From: Anticarsia gemmatalis
Lineage: Eukaryota > Arthropoda > Insecta > Lepidoptera > Erebidae
Reading direction: 5' to 3'
Length of the DNA stretch: 64,000 nucleotides
Assembly: GCF_050436995.1 (NCBI RefSeq)
Contig: NC_134770.1
Coordinates: 312,501-376,500, forward strand
The notes below the pieces were generated by a model. The model was not told where the DNA came from. It did no database searches and worked only from the letters and a program-made list of their open reading frames with translations. Within the stretch, counting starts at the first letter, position 1, and every line of letters starts with the position of its first letter. A program made the translations under genes and the position numbers. This document shows positions 10,046-23,300 of the stretch, in pieces.

Positions 10046-11260
10046 TATTTAATAAGAAAAAATATAATACAAAATTGCTAACGGGCCTTAAAAATTATGA
10101 CAATTTAGGATAAATAAATAGTAAGTAAAGCGCCTGATTATTTTTTCTTAGCTAAATGCGTACGTGTGATTTGCGCACGTTTTTATGGAAGGCGCTTAGA
10201 CTTTATAAGATAGCTGATTCTTTTGACTTCGTCCGCGTGAAAATAATTGCGCGGGTAAGTAGGTCTGAGAATCGGCCAACATCTATTTCTCATAACCCTA
10301 AAGTTACACCATTTTTTTTATTCATATGGCAAAAAAACATTTGCCAGATCAGCTAGTTAAAAAAAATATACCTACGCCGGGTAGGGACGTTCAAGAAAGC
10401 ATGGATGTGATTTGAATCAAGCAAGGGAAGTTTGTAAGGATCCAACAAAGTGGCGTTCTTTTGTCTCTGCCTACCCCTTCGAAAAAATCGTGATATTATG
10501 TATGTATGTACGTAGTAAGGAATACCTAAACGTATTTTTGTAATTTAAATAAAAGTATCTATTTTTATGCATGTTGCTTCAACACCTTGATTCCTTGTTG
10601 AAGAATTATATTTTTAGCAGGCATCTAGGTTTTTAATTAATTTATAATATTTTTAAACTGCTGATTCAACACTAATTGTAACGTCCTGTGTACACAGTTA
10701 TGTAATAAATGTATATTTATCTTTATCTTTATGCTAAGCGCCTGACCATAAATTATCTACAAGTCGTAGATTGCCACTTGCTAATATTATTTTAACGGTA
10801 AGAATTGGTAACTGACTGGGTTAACGAAAAATTATAAAACTTGTAGGTATTCGTGAAAGGTTCATGTAGAATGCCCAGGCTATGTAATTTTGCTGGTAAA
10901 TAGTGTTGAAATTCTAATTACTACAGACTGAAACATTTTTCAGGCATTCATTACTCATTTGATACCAATGAAAATACGGAACTGTAACGTCACTATTTTG
11001 TAGTCCTACCGCCTAGTGGTAATTGAACTGGGCATCTCCGTGCTTCGGGGGGCACGTAAAAAGTCGGTCTCGGTTATTGTCAATTAAGATAACAGTCGTT
11101 AAGCCTTCGAGCGGCTTGAACAACTATGACACTAGGTTGACCACTAACCATACGATAAGAAGAAAAGACCGATGGATAAAACGATTCCCGCAGCTAGTAA
11201 TTTAGCCGAAGCCGGGACAACTAGTAATTATTAATTAATCATATTTTCATTTCCTTGCAG

Positions 11261-11371
11261 TGACACGAGTGTCTCCGGCCTTCGGTTCCTGACGGTAGAC
11301 CAGGCGCTGGCTGACCTGGCACAGTTCATTCAGTACATCAAGAGTAATGACTATGAAAATGGAAGATACAG
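11261..11371 (+). CDS. S28 peptidase, first visible coding exon
   Basis: Acceptor TTCCTTGCAG and donor AG|GTAAAG. It encodes DTSVSGLRFLTVDQALADLA and onwards, the conserved S28 segment that follows the 'YG-SRP' region. The first base completes a codon from an exon not found here, and the last two bases start an Arg codon finished at 13968. Confidence 0.9.
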
Positions 11372-14300
11372 GTAAAGCACAACTCTTTCTTATAACTTTT
11401 TGACGTAGTTTGCGACTACCCCACAGAGTTTTCGGTTTCTTGGATTGCCGACTTTTTCTGCTAAAATTTTTGACTGCCTCCGTGGCGCAGTGGTTTAAGT
11501 TACCACGCCGCTACCATTGCGTCGAGAGGTCGTGGGTTCGATTCTCACACGCAACAATTATTTTTGCGATCCACAAATAATTGTTTCGGGTCTGGTTGTA
11601 CTTTGTGTCCGTTGTTTGTATGTTTGTAAAAGTCCCCGCTACACAAGAGCAATTCTTAGTGCTGGAGTTGTCTTTTTAAACATTTGAATTTCAAAAGGGG
11701 TTTTAAGGTTACTTCATAAGCTTTTTATTATGTTGTTGGACTATACTATTAAAGTGTCATAGATGTACAATGCAAATAAAATCACATATTATATTACTCA
11801 TCTTAATAATAGTGCAGATCTATAATTATGTTGTACGATAATACTAGTTACTCATGGGTTTGGTCATGATTCCTTCTTACGTAAGATTGTATCCAAGTTA
11901 AGTCATAATATATCCAAGAATTGGTACTATTAAAATCAAATCACTCAAGTCTAATAATGGATAATAAATGAATATCATTGGACAACTCACTCTCATTTGT
12001 TTCCAAACTAAGCAGAGCAAATAACTGATAAACATACTTATATACTACTAAATACATACTTATATACATACATTAACAACCAGGCTCAGAACAGATGCTC
12101 GTGTTCATCGTACAAATATTATTTGTTCCGGGTGGGATTCGAACTCGCCACACGCGGCGCTTAGGTTGCTGGTGAGATGAACACGTTAACCACTGTGCCA
12201 AACATGCAGTTAATTATGACTATCAAAGTTACATTACATTTGAGGATCACGCAAAATTTATTGCACGGGAATCAAACCCTAGCCTCAATTGGCAATGGCG
12301 CGATGATCATCTTGACCATATACTACAGAAAAACGAATAGCTCGAAGAACTAAACCACTTTTAAACAAATGGTCACCCATCCTAATCGCTTCCCCGGTGA
12401 CATTGCTTAACCAAGTACTTTCACGTTGTGCACAAAAACAGCCACAAAAAGTAATTACAGTAGTAATTAAACAGTTTTAGAGAAATTTCCTTTGTCAAAT
12501 ATATTTCCATTAGTGGCATTAAATATAAATTTCCTCGTAATTAGACCACCTCCGTACAATTAAGCTTAATTTGTACTCATTTGTCGTTTTTTCTGTAGAA
12601 AATTTTCATTAACTATTATTCTTTGTAGAATACTAATGCCTAATTTTACCTACCATACAAATTGTCGGCACAATAGCGTATAATATGAATCCTTATCATG
12701 AGGTCTCAAATTTAATTCTTGGGTCGAGAAAAAGACCATTGATATGTAATTTATAATTGACTAGCTGACCCGCGCCGTTCACGAATTTTTGTTACGTTTT
12801 TTTTTTCTCCATAAAAATCTGTTCCGTGTCTTACAGATAATTTTACAAAATCAGTAAGTGAAATTTTTGAGCCGTTCTTGAGTTTGGCGCTTAGCAACAT
12901 ACATATATGGCGTTTCAATTTTAAGTAAGAATAAGATTATTTTGAAAAAGACGCCGCCCGCGACTTCGTCCGCGTGGACTCCCTTCTCGTGTAAATCCCG
13001 AAACTTCGAGATAAAAGCCTATGTGTTATTCTGAGTCTTCAGCTACCTACATACCAAATTTCATCGTAATCGGTTAAGTAATATTTACGTAAAAGAGTAA
13101 CAAACATCCATACATACTCACAAACTTTCGTATTCACAACATTAGTAGGATAATAGTCTGGAGTTTGGTAGCCTGGCAAATAGACTCATAATTAATTACT
13201 TAGGATTAACAATATAAACCGCAACACGTATGTGAATTACATATATCATCGTATACAAGTACAAAGTTCAAAAGTGTCTGTTTGTGACGTAACTACCGTC
13301 AAAACTGCTGAGCCCATTTTCATGGAATCTAACTTAATCTTGTATCTAGGGAAGGGCTGTGGTGTTTGACGTATTGACAGCTCCTCTCTGTTTAAAAGAC
13401 ATCTTATATCCCGTCATTCTGCGGTTTGATGACGTCACATGTTACTCATAAATAATTATCGATTTGTTTCACAATAAGTCATGTAATGCGGTTCATTGAT
13501 AATTACTAAGCGCCGCCGCCGGTTTAAAGTTGAAATAGTCCTATTCGAAATTAGTCATTGTTTTATTATGTCAAATACTTCCGGACGATATCTTACAGCG
13601 ATTTCCTAACGAGTTAGTATGAAGAATTGATCACCCCCACCCATGGCGAATTTCACACAAATTATATATTTTTAAAGTTAACTGTACGTTTGGCTCAGTG
13701 GTTAACGTGGTCACCTTGCCGCAATAATTATAGCGCCGCGTGTGGCGGGTTCGTATCCCCCGGGACAAATCTTTGTGTGCTGAGCACGAGTATTTGTTCC
13801 GAGCCCGATTGTAAAAGTATCTATATAAGTATATATTTAGAAGTATATAAGTATGTTTATCAGTTATTTGGTTACCATAGCACAAGTTCTGCTTAGTTTG
13901 GAATCAAAAGACCGTGGGTGAGTTGTCCAATAATATATCTATTGTTTCATTTATTTATTTGTTGCAGAGACGCGAAGGTTGGTCTAATAGGATGCTCTTA
14001 CGCCGGGAGCATGGCCACTTGGATGAGGCTGGCGTATCCTCACCTGGTAGATGCTGCCTTCTCTGATAGTGGACCTTTGTTCGCGCAGGAAGACTTCCCC
14101 GGTAAGATACAATATTGCATTAACTTGGTAAAAATGTGAACTAATATTAAAAATGCTAAAATCTGTCCGTTGGTTTGGTTTTAATGGCCGCTGCATCGAT
14201 TTTAATAAGATGGGTAAGTGACTAAAAAAAACCCCTAAAATATGAGGTGGCATGCAAGCGGACACAACTAGTGTTATCAAAATCAAATCGTTTATTCATT

Positions 14301-17300
14301 TAGGTCAAATATTGACACCTATGATAGTCGTTACAATCTACCACAAGCTCGGAAAGCGGGTTATAAATGTGGAAGTCTGTCTATTCGTTACGCCTTTTAG
14401 GTTAAACTACTGACCCGATTGTCATAATTTTTATAAAAGTTAAAGGTACAAAATCCTGAAATATATTTAGGAATAAAAATTAAAATTTTTTTGTTGTCTT
14501 TCCGCAGAATACCTGGAAGTAATAGCCGAAGCCATCAGGTCTCAGGGTGGGGAAGCTTGTCTGAACAGCATCGAGACGTCCATGGAGGGGTTGGTGCAAC
14601 TCCTGGCGACGCAGAACGGACCAGCTACCGTCTCCAACATGTTCAAGTTAGTTATAAAAAAACTGCTAGATATAATTAAAGTTGTTGCTAAATAAATGAC
14701 GCTGGACAACTTAGATAAGATCAAAGATGGCTTACTGATAGAGCTAAACCAAACAATCGCCATCCTACTCATATACTTCTTCATGTAATATAGATGTTAG
14801 ACAAATTAACATGCAAACTCAGAACAGACATATGATCTCATCACACAAACATTAGTCCTAGGTAATAAGACAACGCTCTTAAGTACTTTCCAAAGCAACG
14901 CTCAGCTATAATAGCACCAATTGACCACCCATCTTTAAAAGTCCGTGGCTCGGGTTGCTTAACCTACTGATCGTTTAACTGGTTGGCACAATTATTGCCC
15001 ACCTCTCCAATGGACCTGGTTCTGAAGCTGTTTGTCTTCCAACAGCACCTGTTCCACAATATCAGCGACTGCTCCTCTAGACCTGGCCACGTTCTTCTGG
15101 TACGGTATCACGGAGACCTTCGCGTACCTGGTGCAGTACGCGAACCCTGGAGACATACCTGCTGCCTGCGAGGTCTTGACTGCTAGTGGTGTTTGTAAGT
15201 ACATCTGTAGCCTGTGTAGGCAACTTATTGTTTCTTATCCCTTAAGAAAGACAATTCCCACATTAAAAATAGCTCTTTTGTTGCTGGGACTCTAATAAAC
15301 GAGCCGATTTTGTTGTTTTTTTCTTGAAAGACCACTCCCGCACTAAAAATTGTTCTAGGACTTTTACAAATATACAAAAAGTGAACACCAAGTATTGTAT
15401 ATAAGTTCCTATGCCGGAGTCCAGTTCCAAGCTTCTCATAGTAGGGTGGGACGGTAAACACCACGACTAGTGAGAAGGATTCGAGGTACACTCCGGGGCA
15501 CGAAGGTTCTAGATCTCAACTTTTTAACATTCCCGGCAACCACTGATATTTCCTGACAAAGAAACTCAGGATTAACATTTTATCCACCCTAGAATTCGAG
15601 CCCAAAATCTCTGCAACCTAGCCGCTTTACAATACCTAAGAAAAAACAGTCTATCGAAGACAAAACAATTCCTTAGCAACCATCTTGTATAAGGACACGG
15701 TGATTTAAAATACCTTGTATTTTCCAGCGGATCCAGTCCAGCGTCTGGCTAACTGGATAACTTCCCAGCCGTGGACTCAGCCCTGTATCGAGACCAGATA
15801 CAGCCAAGTGGTGGAAAATCATAGAAACACTAGCTTTGACTCCCCTGATGCAGTCAGTAAGTAACTAACATGATTTACCGTCAAAAATATAATGAGTGAA
15901 ATTACAACCCATTTAAGAAAATAATATAAGGATACTGTTTAAATGTACTGACTAGTTATTAAGTTCTGTATTTGTGATGTTTCTTTATGTGTAACAAAAA
16001 CAGAAGATGTGGCAAGAATCTTTCAGTAACTCTTTTGAATCGAAATAGATAGATAACGCACATGCATTTTATTCTCAAAGACGAATCAAAACCATATTGA
16101 CTATTTGTAGATCACAGAGATATAATTTTGCGTGGTATAACCCAGGTAGCTTGGTTGAGGAGGTCAGATAGGCAATCGTTCCATGTAAAACACTGGTACT
16201 CAGCTGCATCTGGTGAGATTGGAAGCTGACTCCAACCTAGTTGAAAGAAAAGCTAGGTTATTTCCGCATGGAAATCAAACTCTACCAAACTAACCGCCTC
16301 CCTAGCGGCGTGATAAGTATCTCAATTAACGCAACACGGACGTCGTAGTTAAAATATTATTTAATTATATACATAATATAATATCATTTAATTGTTAATA
16401 CAATGGATAATTGTCCATTGTTTCGTAAATAAATCAATTACCACAATGACCACAGAGCATAAAAACAAAAACACCAAACAACAAACCCTATTTCAAGTAT
16501 ATTCAAAATTGAATAAAAGCATCATGAAACAATGTTCCGGCCTGAGAATTTTTTAGGGAGCTTAAGGGAAGTCAAAGCCCCCAAAACTCGCATTTTTTCA
16601 GCGTGGTGTACAGTAAATAGCTTATTTTTATTGCTAAAATAAAATGAATATATTTAGCCTATTAATTTCCTACTAAATTACTTCAAGTACTAAAGAACTC
16701 TCTTGCATGCAAGGTTGCATCACGATTTTTTTTTCACTGGTGGCAAAAGTGGTCTTTATTTCAAATCCTACTATTATTATAAATGCGAAAGTTTGTAAGA
16801 ACGCATGTATCTATGTATGTTTGTTACTCTTTCATGCAAATACTACTGAACCGATTACAATGAAATGGTACATAGGTAGCTGAAGACCCAGAATAACACA
16901 TGGGCTACTTTTTATCTCGGAGTTTCCGAGGGATCGGGATTTATACGGGAAGGGTTTCCACGCGGCCGTAGTCGCGGGTGACCTCTATTACACACATATG
17001 TTACTACTATACTATACTTATTACTTAAACCACGCGGGTATCACATATAGGGTGTCCCAAAACTCAACGATAATCTAAGACCGGACGAAAGGCCAAGTTA
17101 TACCAGTTCTGGGAAAAATAAAAAAAAATCCATATCACTTAGTTCAGCAATAATAGTCGTTTTTCAAAAAAGTATATCACTGTTTTATTTCGAATTAATG
17201 ATTTCCGATATTCTAGTTTATGAAGGAATTTAAAGCACGCGCGATATTTCTTTAACCACTCAATACATAGAAATCAATTAGTTCTCTATGGAAACTATAC

Positions 17301-20300
17301 TTTTTCTATGAGGATAAACTATAAACAATGTAATATAATAAATACGGAATAAACGTCAATTATACAACGATTTATAATTGTTTTCTACGCAATTACTGAG
17401 TCCATTTGTATCAAATCGCATGAACTATTATAGGGTGACACAATTATGCGTAATTAGATATCTACCTCTATTAGTGGGTTTTCCTGGCAGTATTATAACA
17501 CTTTAACCATGTAAACATTATATATGTGGCTAAAATATTCGGTTAATAAATAAATAAATAAATAAATTTAACCCATTACAGTCCCACTGCTGGGCAAGGG
17601 TCTCCTCCCGTTATGAGGGAGGGTTTAGGCCTTGAGTCCGCCACGCTGGCCAAGTGCGGGTTGGGGACTTTGCGTGCCCTCAATAAATGTATTAAACAAA
17701 TTTTAGGCATGCAAGGTTTCCTCACGATGTTTTCCTTCACCGTTGGAGCATGTGATAATTATTTCTAATACACACATAACTTCGAAAAGTCATTGGTGTG
17801 TTGCCTCGGGTTCGAACCTGCGACGGTTAAAAAAAAACCTCCTGTTTATACCTGCAGTCTAAGCGAAATTACAAAGTTCTGAGTTGGAGTTTGAAAACAT
17901 GTATCGGAAATGTCTCGCCTCTTACTATTTCACTAGATTTTTTATTGCAGTTACCAAATTATGTGCGTACACAAAAACTCAGCTTAGTTAAAAATAGCCG
18001 CACGGATCAATCTCGGAGGTTAAGCTACACTTGACAAGGTTGTTTTTTGGATGGGTGACCATTATACCTATCGAGACTGGAAGCCGAATCCAACATAGCT
18101 GGGAGAAAGGCTAGGCTGGTGATAAAATCTGTATAATAGAATACGGGAATTAACGCGAACACGCATTTTACCTTAAAATGCCTAACGTTTCGGCGCAGGT
18201 TGCACTCGCCGTGGTCCCAGGCTGTGTCAGTGGCTCCAGTCTGCCTGGGACCACGGCGAGTGCAACCTGCGCCGAAACGTTAGGCATTTTAAGGTAAAAT
18301 GCGTGTTCGCGTTAATTCCCGTATTCTATTATACATTAAACATGCAACGCGAGAGTTTAAAAGTTATGATAAAATCTGTGTCTGTACAAACACAGGTACA
18401 TTGTTATCACAGTACTAGGGAGGCATGAATAGGTTATTGTTGTAGCACATCTGCATTGTAGATGAGATGCTAATTGTCAGACACACAGATTATCTGAGAT
18501 GAGTCACTCACGGGCTGGAAGGATGGCGAGCTTGTTCGATTTGCTCTTAGCTCTTGCCAACAACATGGTTTCAATAATAAGATAATAATATGTATATTAC
18601 TAGTACACGTTGTTTTGCCGTGTAAATTATACTACAAAAAAATATTATTAAACAACTTACACACGGTCATTTGATTCCAAAATGATTATTAAAAAATATT
18701 ATTAATTCTTTTTTTATGTTTTTCAGTCATTGACATTATTAACTCTACTAAAAATAGGGATTGAGGATAGAATGGAGATAGTATGGATTTAACAATGATA
18801 TTCATAAATGTAGATAATATGGTTTTATTCACCCGTACGTAAATTTGTATGGCTGAATCAATATATGTACATTAGTTCGATTTTCCGAACAACCATGTCC
18901 CCCAATTAGTTCGGATAATCAACGCTCTACTGTATAAAGTAGCCGTTTCGCTGTCGTTTCGTTGTTGCCCGTGTGTCGCGCGACGTCACCGTGTCGTCGT
19001 GTTGTCGCGACGTTTGATTTGCAGATGTCCCGGACTGCCGGTGCGCTCCGCCCGGATGCATTATTTACAACCCCTACTGTCTTCTACTAAATGTTATTTT
19101 ATTTTACTGTTATCAAATTGCTGGTTTATTTAATTACCAACCACCCGCTAGACTTAATCCTTTCCTTATTTATGGAGGAGACTCTGACTTTGACAAATAG
19201 ATTTTTATTTATTTATAAAAGGCTAACTCGCGTTTCGCCCTTTAAACAATATGAGTACTTTTTCTATTTACCAGGCAAGTTACCAAATTCCGAGCTACTG
19301 TTAGAAAATATTCGTATACATAATATATAAATTAGAAAATTTTACTTTGCCTGAACCGGGAATGGACCTTGAGAACTTATGATCGGCAGTTGGTTACACT
19401 ACCGACGATACTGCATAGGCAATCAGAAAATTAATTAAACGTTTATTTATTTTCCGCACGTAGATTAGTTTTCGTTAAAAAAAACTCCCAAGTTAGTATT
19501 TTTTTATGAAAGAGCAACAAAAATATCAGTAAAAAGAAGGAATCAATTTTTATAATTTATGTATTATAATATATGATGTTTTTCATACTATTTAATACTG
19601 AACAAAACAAGAATTTTGGAAATTTCGAGAACGTTAGAAGTATACTCATATATGATAATTTTTGAGCAAAACAATGTAGAAACGCATTAAAGTTTTATAG
19701 GATGCGTTCAAATGAATATTTCTAGCTCAAACGGTAGCTTATTATCTAAACACTTTTTTTAAGAGGTAGTTTAAAAAAAGCTGCCAAGTGCAAGTTGGAT
19801 TCGCGAACGAAGAGTTCCGTATTTATCAAAAAACACACTTTTTTATATCAGAGCTCCCTTAAATATTTATTTTATTAGAATTTTTTAGTATAGTGGCTAC
19901 AAAAATACATCATGTGACAAAATTTCAACTTTTTTACTAAAACGGTTTATGAGATACAGCCTGGTGACGGACAGACGAGCAGACAGCGAAGTCTCCATAA
20001 TAGGGTCCCGTTTTTGCCGTTTAGGTACGAAACCATAAAAATTATAAAACAAAATAATATCATACGTTAGTAATTTTTTACATTAAATTCAGGATTTTCC
20101 GTAGTTTCGACGAACAATAAAAAGTAATAGCGAATCGTAAAATAAATTAGACTTTTATGTTTCTTTGGAAACGGCAGTCATCGACAGATTGACTAAATAT
20201 TAGAAAATGAGGAAAACGACGAAATTATTACCTTAATGACACATAAGTTGATATTCTGGGACAATTTTTTTTGAAATTTTTTTTAACAACTCCCGCACTA

Positions 20301-23300
20301 TGAATTGCCCTTGCGTCGCGGGGACTTTTACAAACCAGACCCGAAACAATTATTTGTGGATCGCACAAATATGTAATTGCTCCGTGTGGGAATCGAACCC
20401 ACGACCTCCCGACGCAGTGGTGTTGGCGTGGTGACCTAAACCACTGCGCCACGGAGGCACTCTAGTTTTAAGGGTTTCGTAAAAACCTTTGGGTACCGTA
20501 AAAACAAGACCCTATTGCTGAGACTTCGCTGTCTGTTTGTCTCCAGGCTGTTTCTCATGAATCATCATAGCTTTATTCATCTTTTCTTTTAAATCAATCA
20601 CTGTCCTACTGTTAGGCAAGGATCTTCTCCTCGGGTTTCAACTGTCGACCACTTACGTGGGAGGTTGCGAGTTATACTACTCAGCTATCACTGTTTATTT
20701 TTATCAAACCCACGACTGTGATAAGTAAATAATAGAAAGTTGACTGAACGTTATAGTCCAACAACTTCGTAGAGAACCTTGTATACAGAGTTCGTGGCTA
20801 TCGGAGGTATACAAAATTAGACATTTAGAACATCAGTGACCCATGGGTCTATGTAGCTGACGGTGGCCTGTTTGAAACAGCAATGTTATTGTGCTAATAC
20901 AGTCATCCTACTTCTACTAATAATATAAATGCGAAAGTTTGTGAGTATGTATGAATGTTTGTTACTCCTTCACGCAAATACTACTGAATCGATTACGATG
21001 AAATTTAGTATATGGGTAGCTGAAGATCCAAATTAACACATGGCTATTGGCCGTAGCGTGATTATAAATAGTCTATAGCCTTCCTCGATAAATGGTCTAT
21101 CTAACACTAAAATAATTTTTCAAATCGGACAAGTAGTTCCTGAGATTAGCGCATTCAAACAAACAAACTCTTCAGCTTTATAATATTAGTATAAATAATC
21201 TAGACAAATTGTTCATGCTAAGACTCTACTAATTTGTCAGAAATATACTTAAAGCGAAGATTACTTCCCAGACTTTTGTATCCTCAAAAAACATTATAGT
21301 AAAGGCACGTTTTCATGTAACAGTCACTGTAAAAACCCCCGTTATAAACAATAGATCCGAATAATGTATTGTTTTGTATGCATTTTGAACAATTGCTGAC
21401 ATAATGAATAATGACAAAATGATTTCTATTCAAAATTCTGGTGACTGTTTTGGGCTTCTTAGAATTTGTAGAGGAAAGAGCGACACCCGATAAAGTAGCT
21501 TAGTCATTGTTTTCCTTCTAGGCAGTTTTCAAAACCTAACCTGTATGACATATTTTCAAAACCTTTAGGTTACTAATCCTACTAATATGGTAAATGCGAA
21601 AGTTTGTGAGAATATGTGGATGTTTGTTACTCTTTCACGCAAATACTACTGAATCGATTACGATGAAATTTGGTATATAGGTAGCTGAAGACCCAGAATA
21701 ACACATAGGCTACTTTTTATCCTGGAATTCCCGAGGGATTTACATGGGAAGGGTTTCCACGCGGACGAAGTCGCAGGCGGCCTAATCACATATTTTTCAA
21801 AACACTACTGTCCCACTCCAGGGCAAGGGTCTCCTCTCAAACGAAGGGGGGGGGGGGGTAGGCCTTGAGTCCACCACGCTGGCCAAGTGCGGGTTGGTTT
21901 GACTATTATAAATGTTTAACAAATATTGCAAGTTTAATAAGTATTACAAAATGTGAGTTTTTGAAAATACATCATTTGTGAAGCCTACTAGCTATCAAGG
22001 TTTATGAGATACAGCCTGGAGACAGACAGACAGCGGAGGCTTGGTAATAGGGTCCCGTTTCACCCTTTGGGTACGAAACCGTAAAAAACTACATTTTTAC
22101 AATTATTATACCACAATTTAAAAAATATTCAACTGGACATCGTTGATTGGTATCGCATCTCTGTCGATTGGAAACGTGCCTTAGACTTATTGTAAAAAAT
22201 TTAGTTCCCAGATTTAACCTAACATATTCTTTTTGTACCACTTTCAAAGTATTTCTTATCCAAAACTTATAACAATAAAAAACGTTGCCTAACACAATAC
22301 AGTTCGAGGAACGTCCCATCTTTAAGAGCATACATTACATCATTTAATATACATGCAAGTCATTAATAGCATAAATTAGATGATGTCATGGCTTCATATG
22401 AGTTTCCCACGCACATGGGAGTAGCCCACATTGCAACGTCAATCAAAATCTACGTGCCAAAATACTGCTCGCGAATAAACAATTCGGGGAAGTAATTTGG
22501 AACAAAATTTGTCGATTCATTGAGCTCATGAGTAGCTCAATGAAACTGCTTTTCAGACGAAATTGGAACAGCACGATTCGTATTTTTGTAATAGTAAAAT
22601 GGGTAACCCATCATCATCATGGCTTAGCCTTTCTTCCAAACTATGTTGGAGTCGGCTTCCAGTTTCACCGGATGTAGCTGAATACCAGTGTTTTATACGG
22701 AGCGACTGCCTATCTGACTTCGGTAAGACTGGTTATCAGACTCAAGCTACTGTTAACGACTGTCAAAGATCTTCGAAAATGACAGCCGGGACCCACAATT
22801 AAACGTGCCCTCCGAAGCATAGAGGAACTTGGTATGTATAAAATGGTCACTCATCCACAGAACAACCTCGGCAAGCGTAGCTTAACCTCAGAGGTAGATT
22901 CGCGCGGCTGTTGTTCACTAAGCCACGAGGTCCTCTAAGGTGGGTAACCCAGGCATTATAAAGCCAATAAGGTCAATATCGGTAACTGTTGTTGTCAATT
23001 AAGATAACAGTCGTCAAGCCATTTCAAAAGCCTTTGGTAGGCCAATCTAATTTATCTTTGACATTAGATTGACTGGTAACCATACAATGAACTAAATACT
23101 TTCTTACGGCAATCTGAAATTTGTTGATTTCATTTATTGAGGGTATGCCAAGTCCCCCACCCGCACTTGGCCAGCGTGGTGGACTCAAGGCTTTACCCCT
23201 GCCTTGTTGCAGGTTGCCCTGCAGTGGGACAGTAATGGGTTAAAAAAAATGCCAACCGCATCTATCGTTTACTTTGATTCATAACAAAAAAAGGGTGAAA

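Larger units (their letters stand above)
7943..11260. other. Non-coding stretch before the first visible S28 exon
   Basis: Probably intron of the S28 gene. It contains Helitron-like and SINE copies (listed separately) and, near 10375-10510, the 3' remnant of a LINE whose frame (MDV-EA-KVCKD-TKWRS) recurs at 39.2 and 47.4 kb. I looked for the missing N-terminal S28 exons on the plus strand here and saw none. Confidence 0.55.

Noticed and set aside
19091..19330. 79-codon frame MLFYFTVIKLLVYL and onwards
   Set aside because: It is AT-rich and low-complexity, has no splice or promoter context, and its 3' part resembles a decayed repeat near 33.8 kb.
20228..20452. 74-codon frame beginning MAQWFRSPRQHHCVGRSWVR
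   Set aside because: It is the translation of tRNA-headed SINE 'a'. Similar frames at 34992-35333 (first part), 57995-58192 and 60372-60659 have the same origin.
22563..22802. 79-codon plus-strand frame
   Set aside because: It lies within a reversed 5S-like SINE family b and has no independent support.
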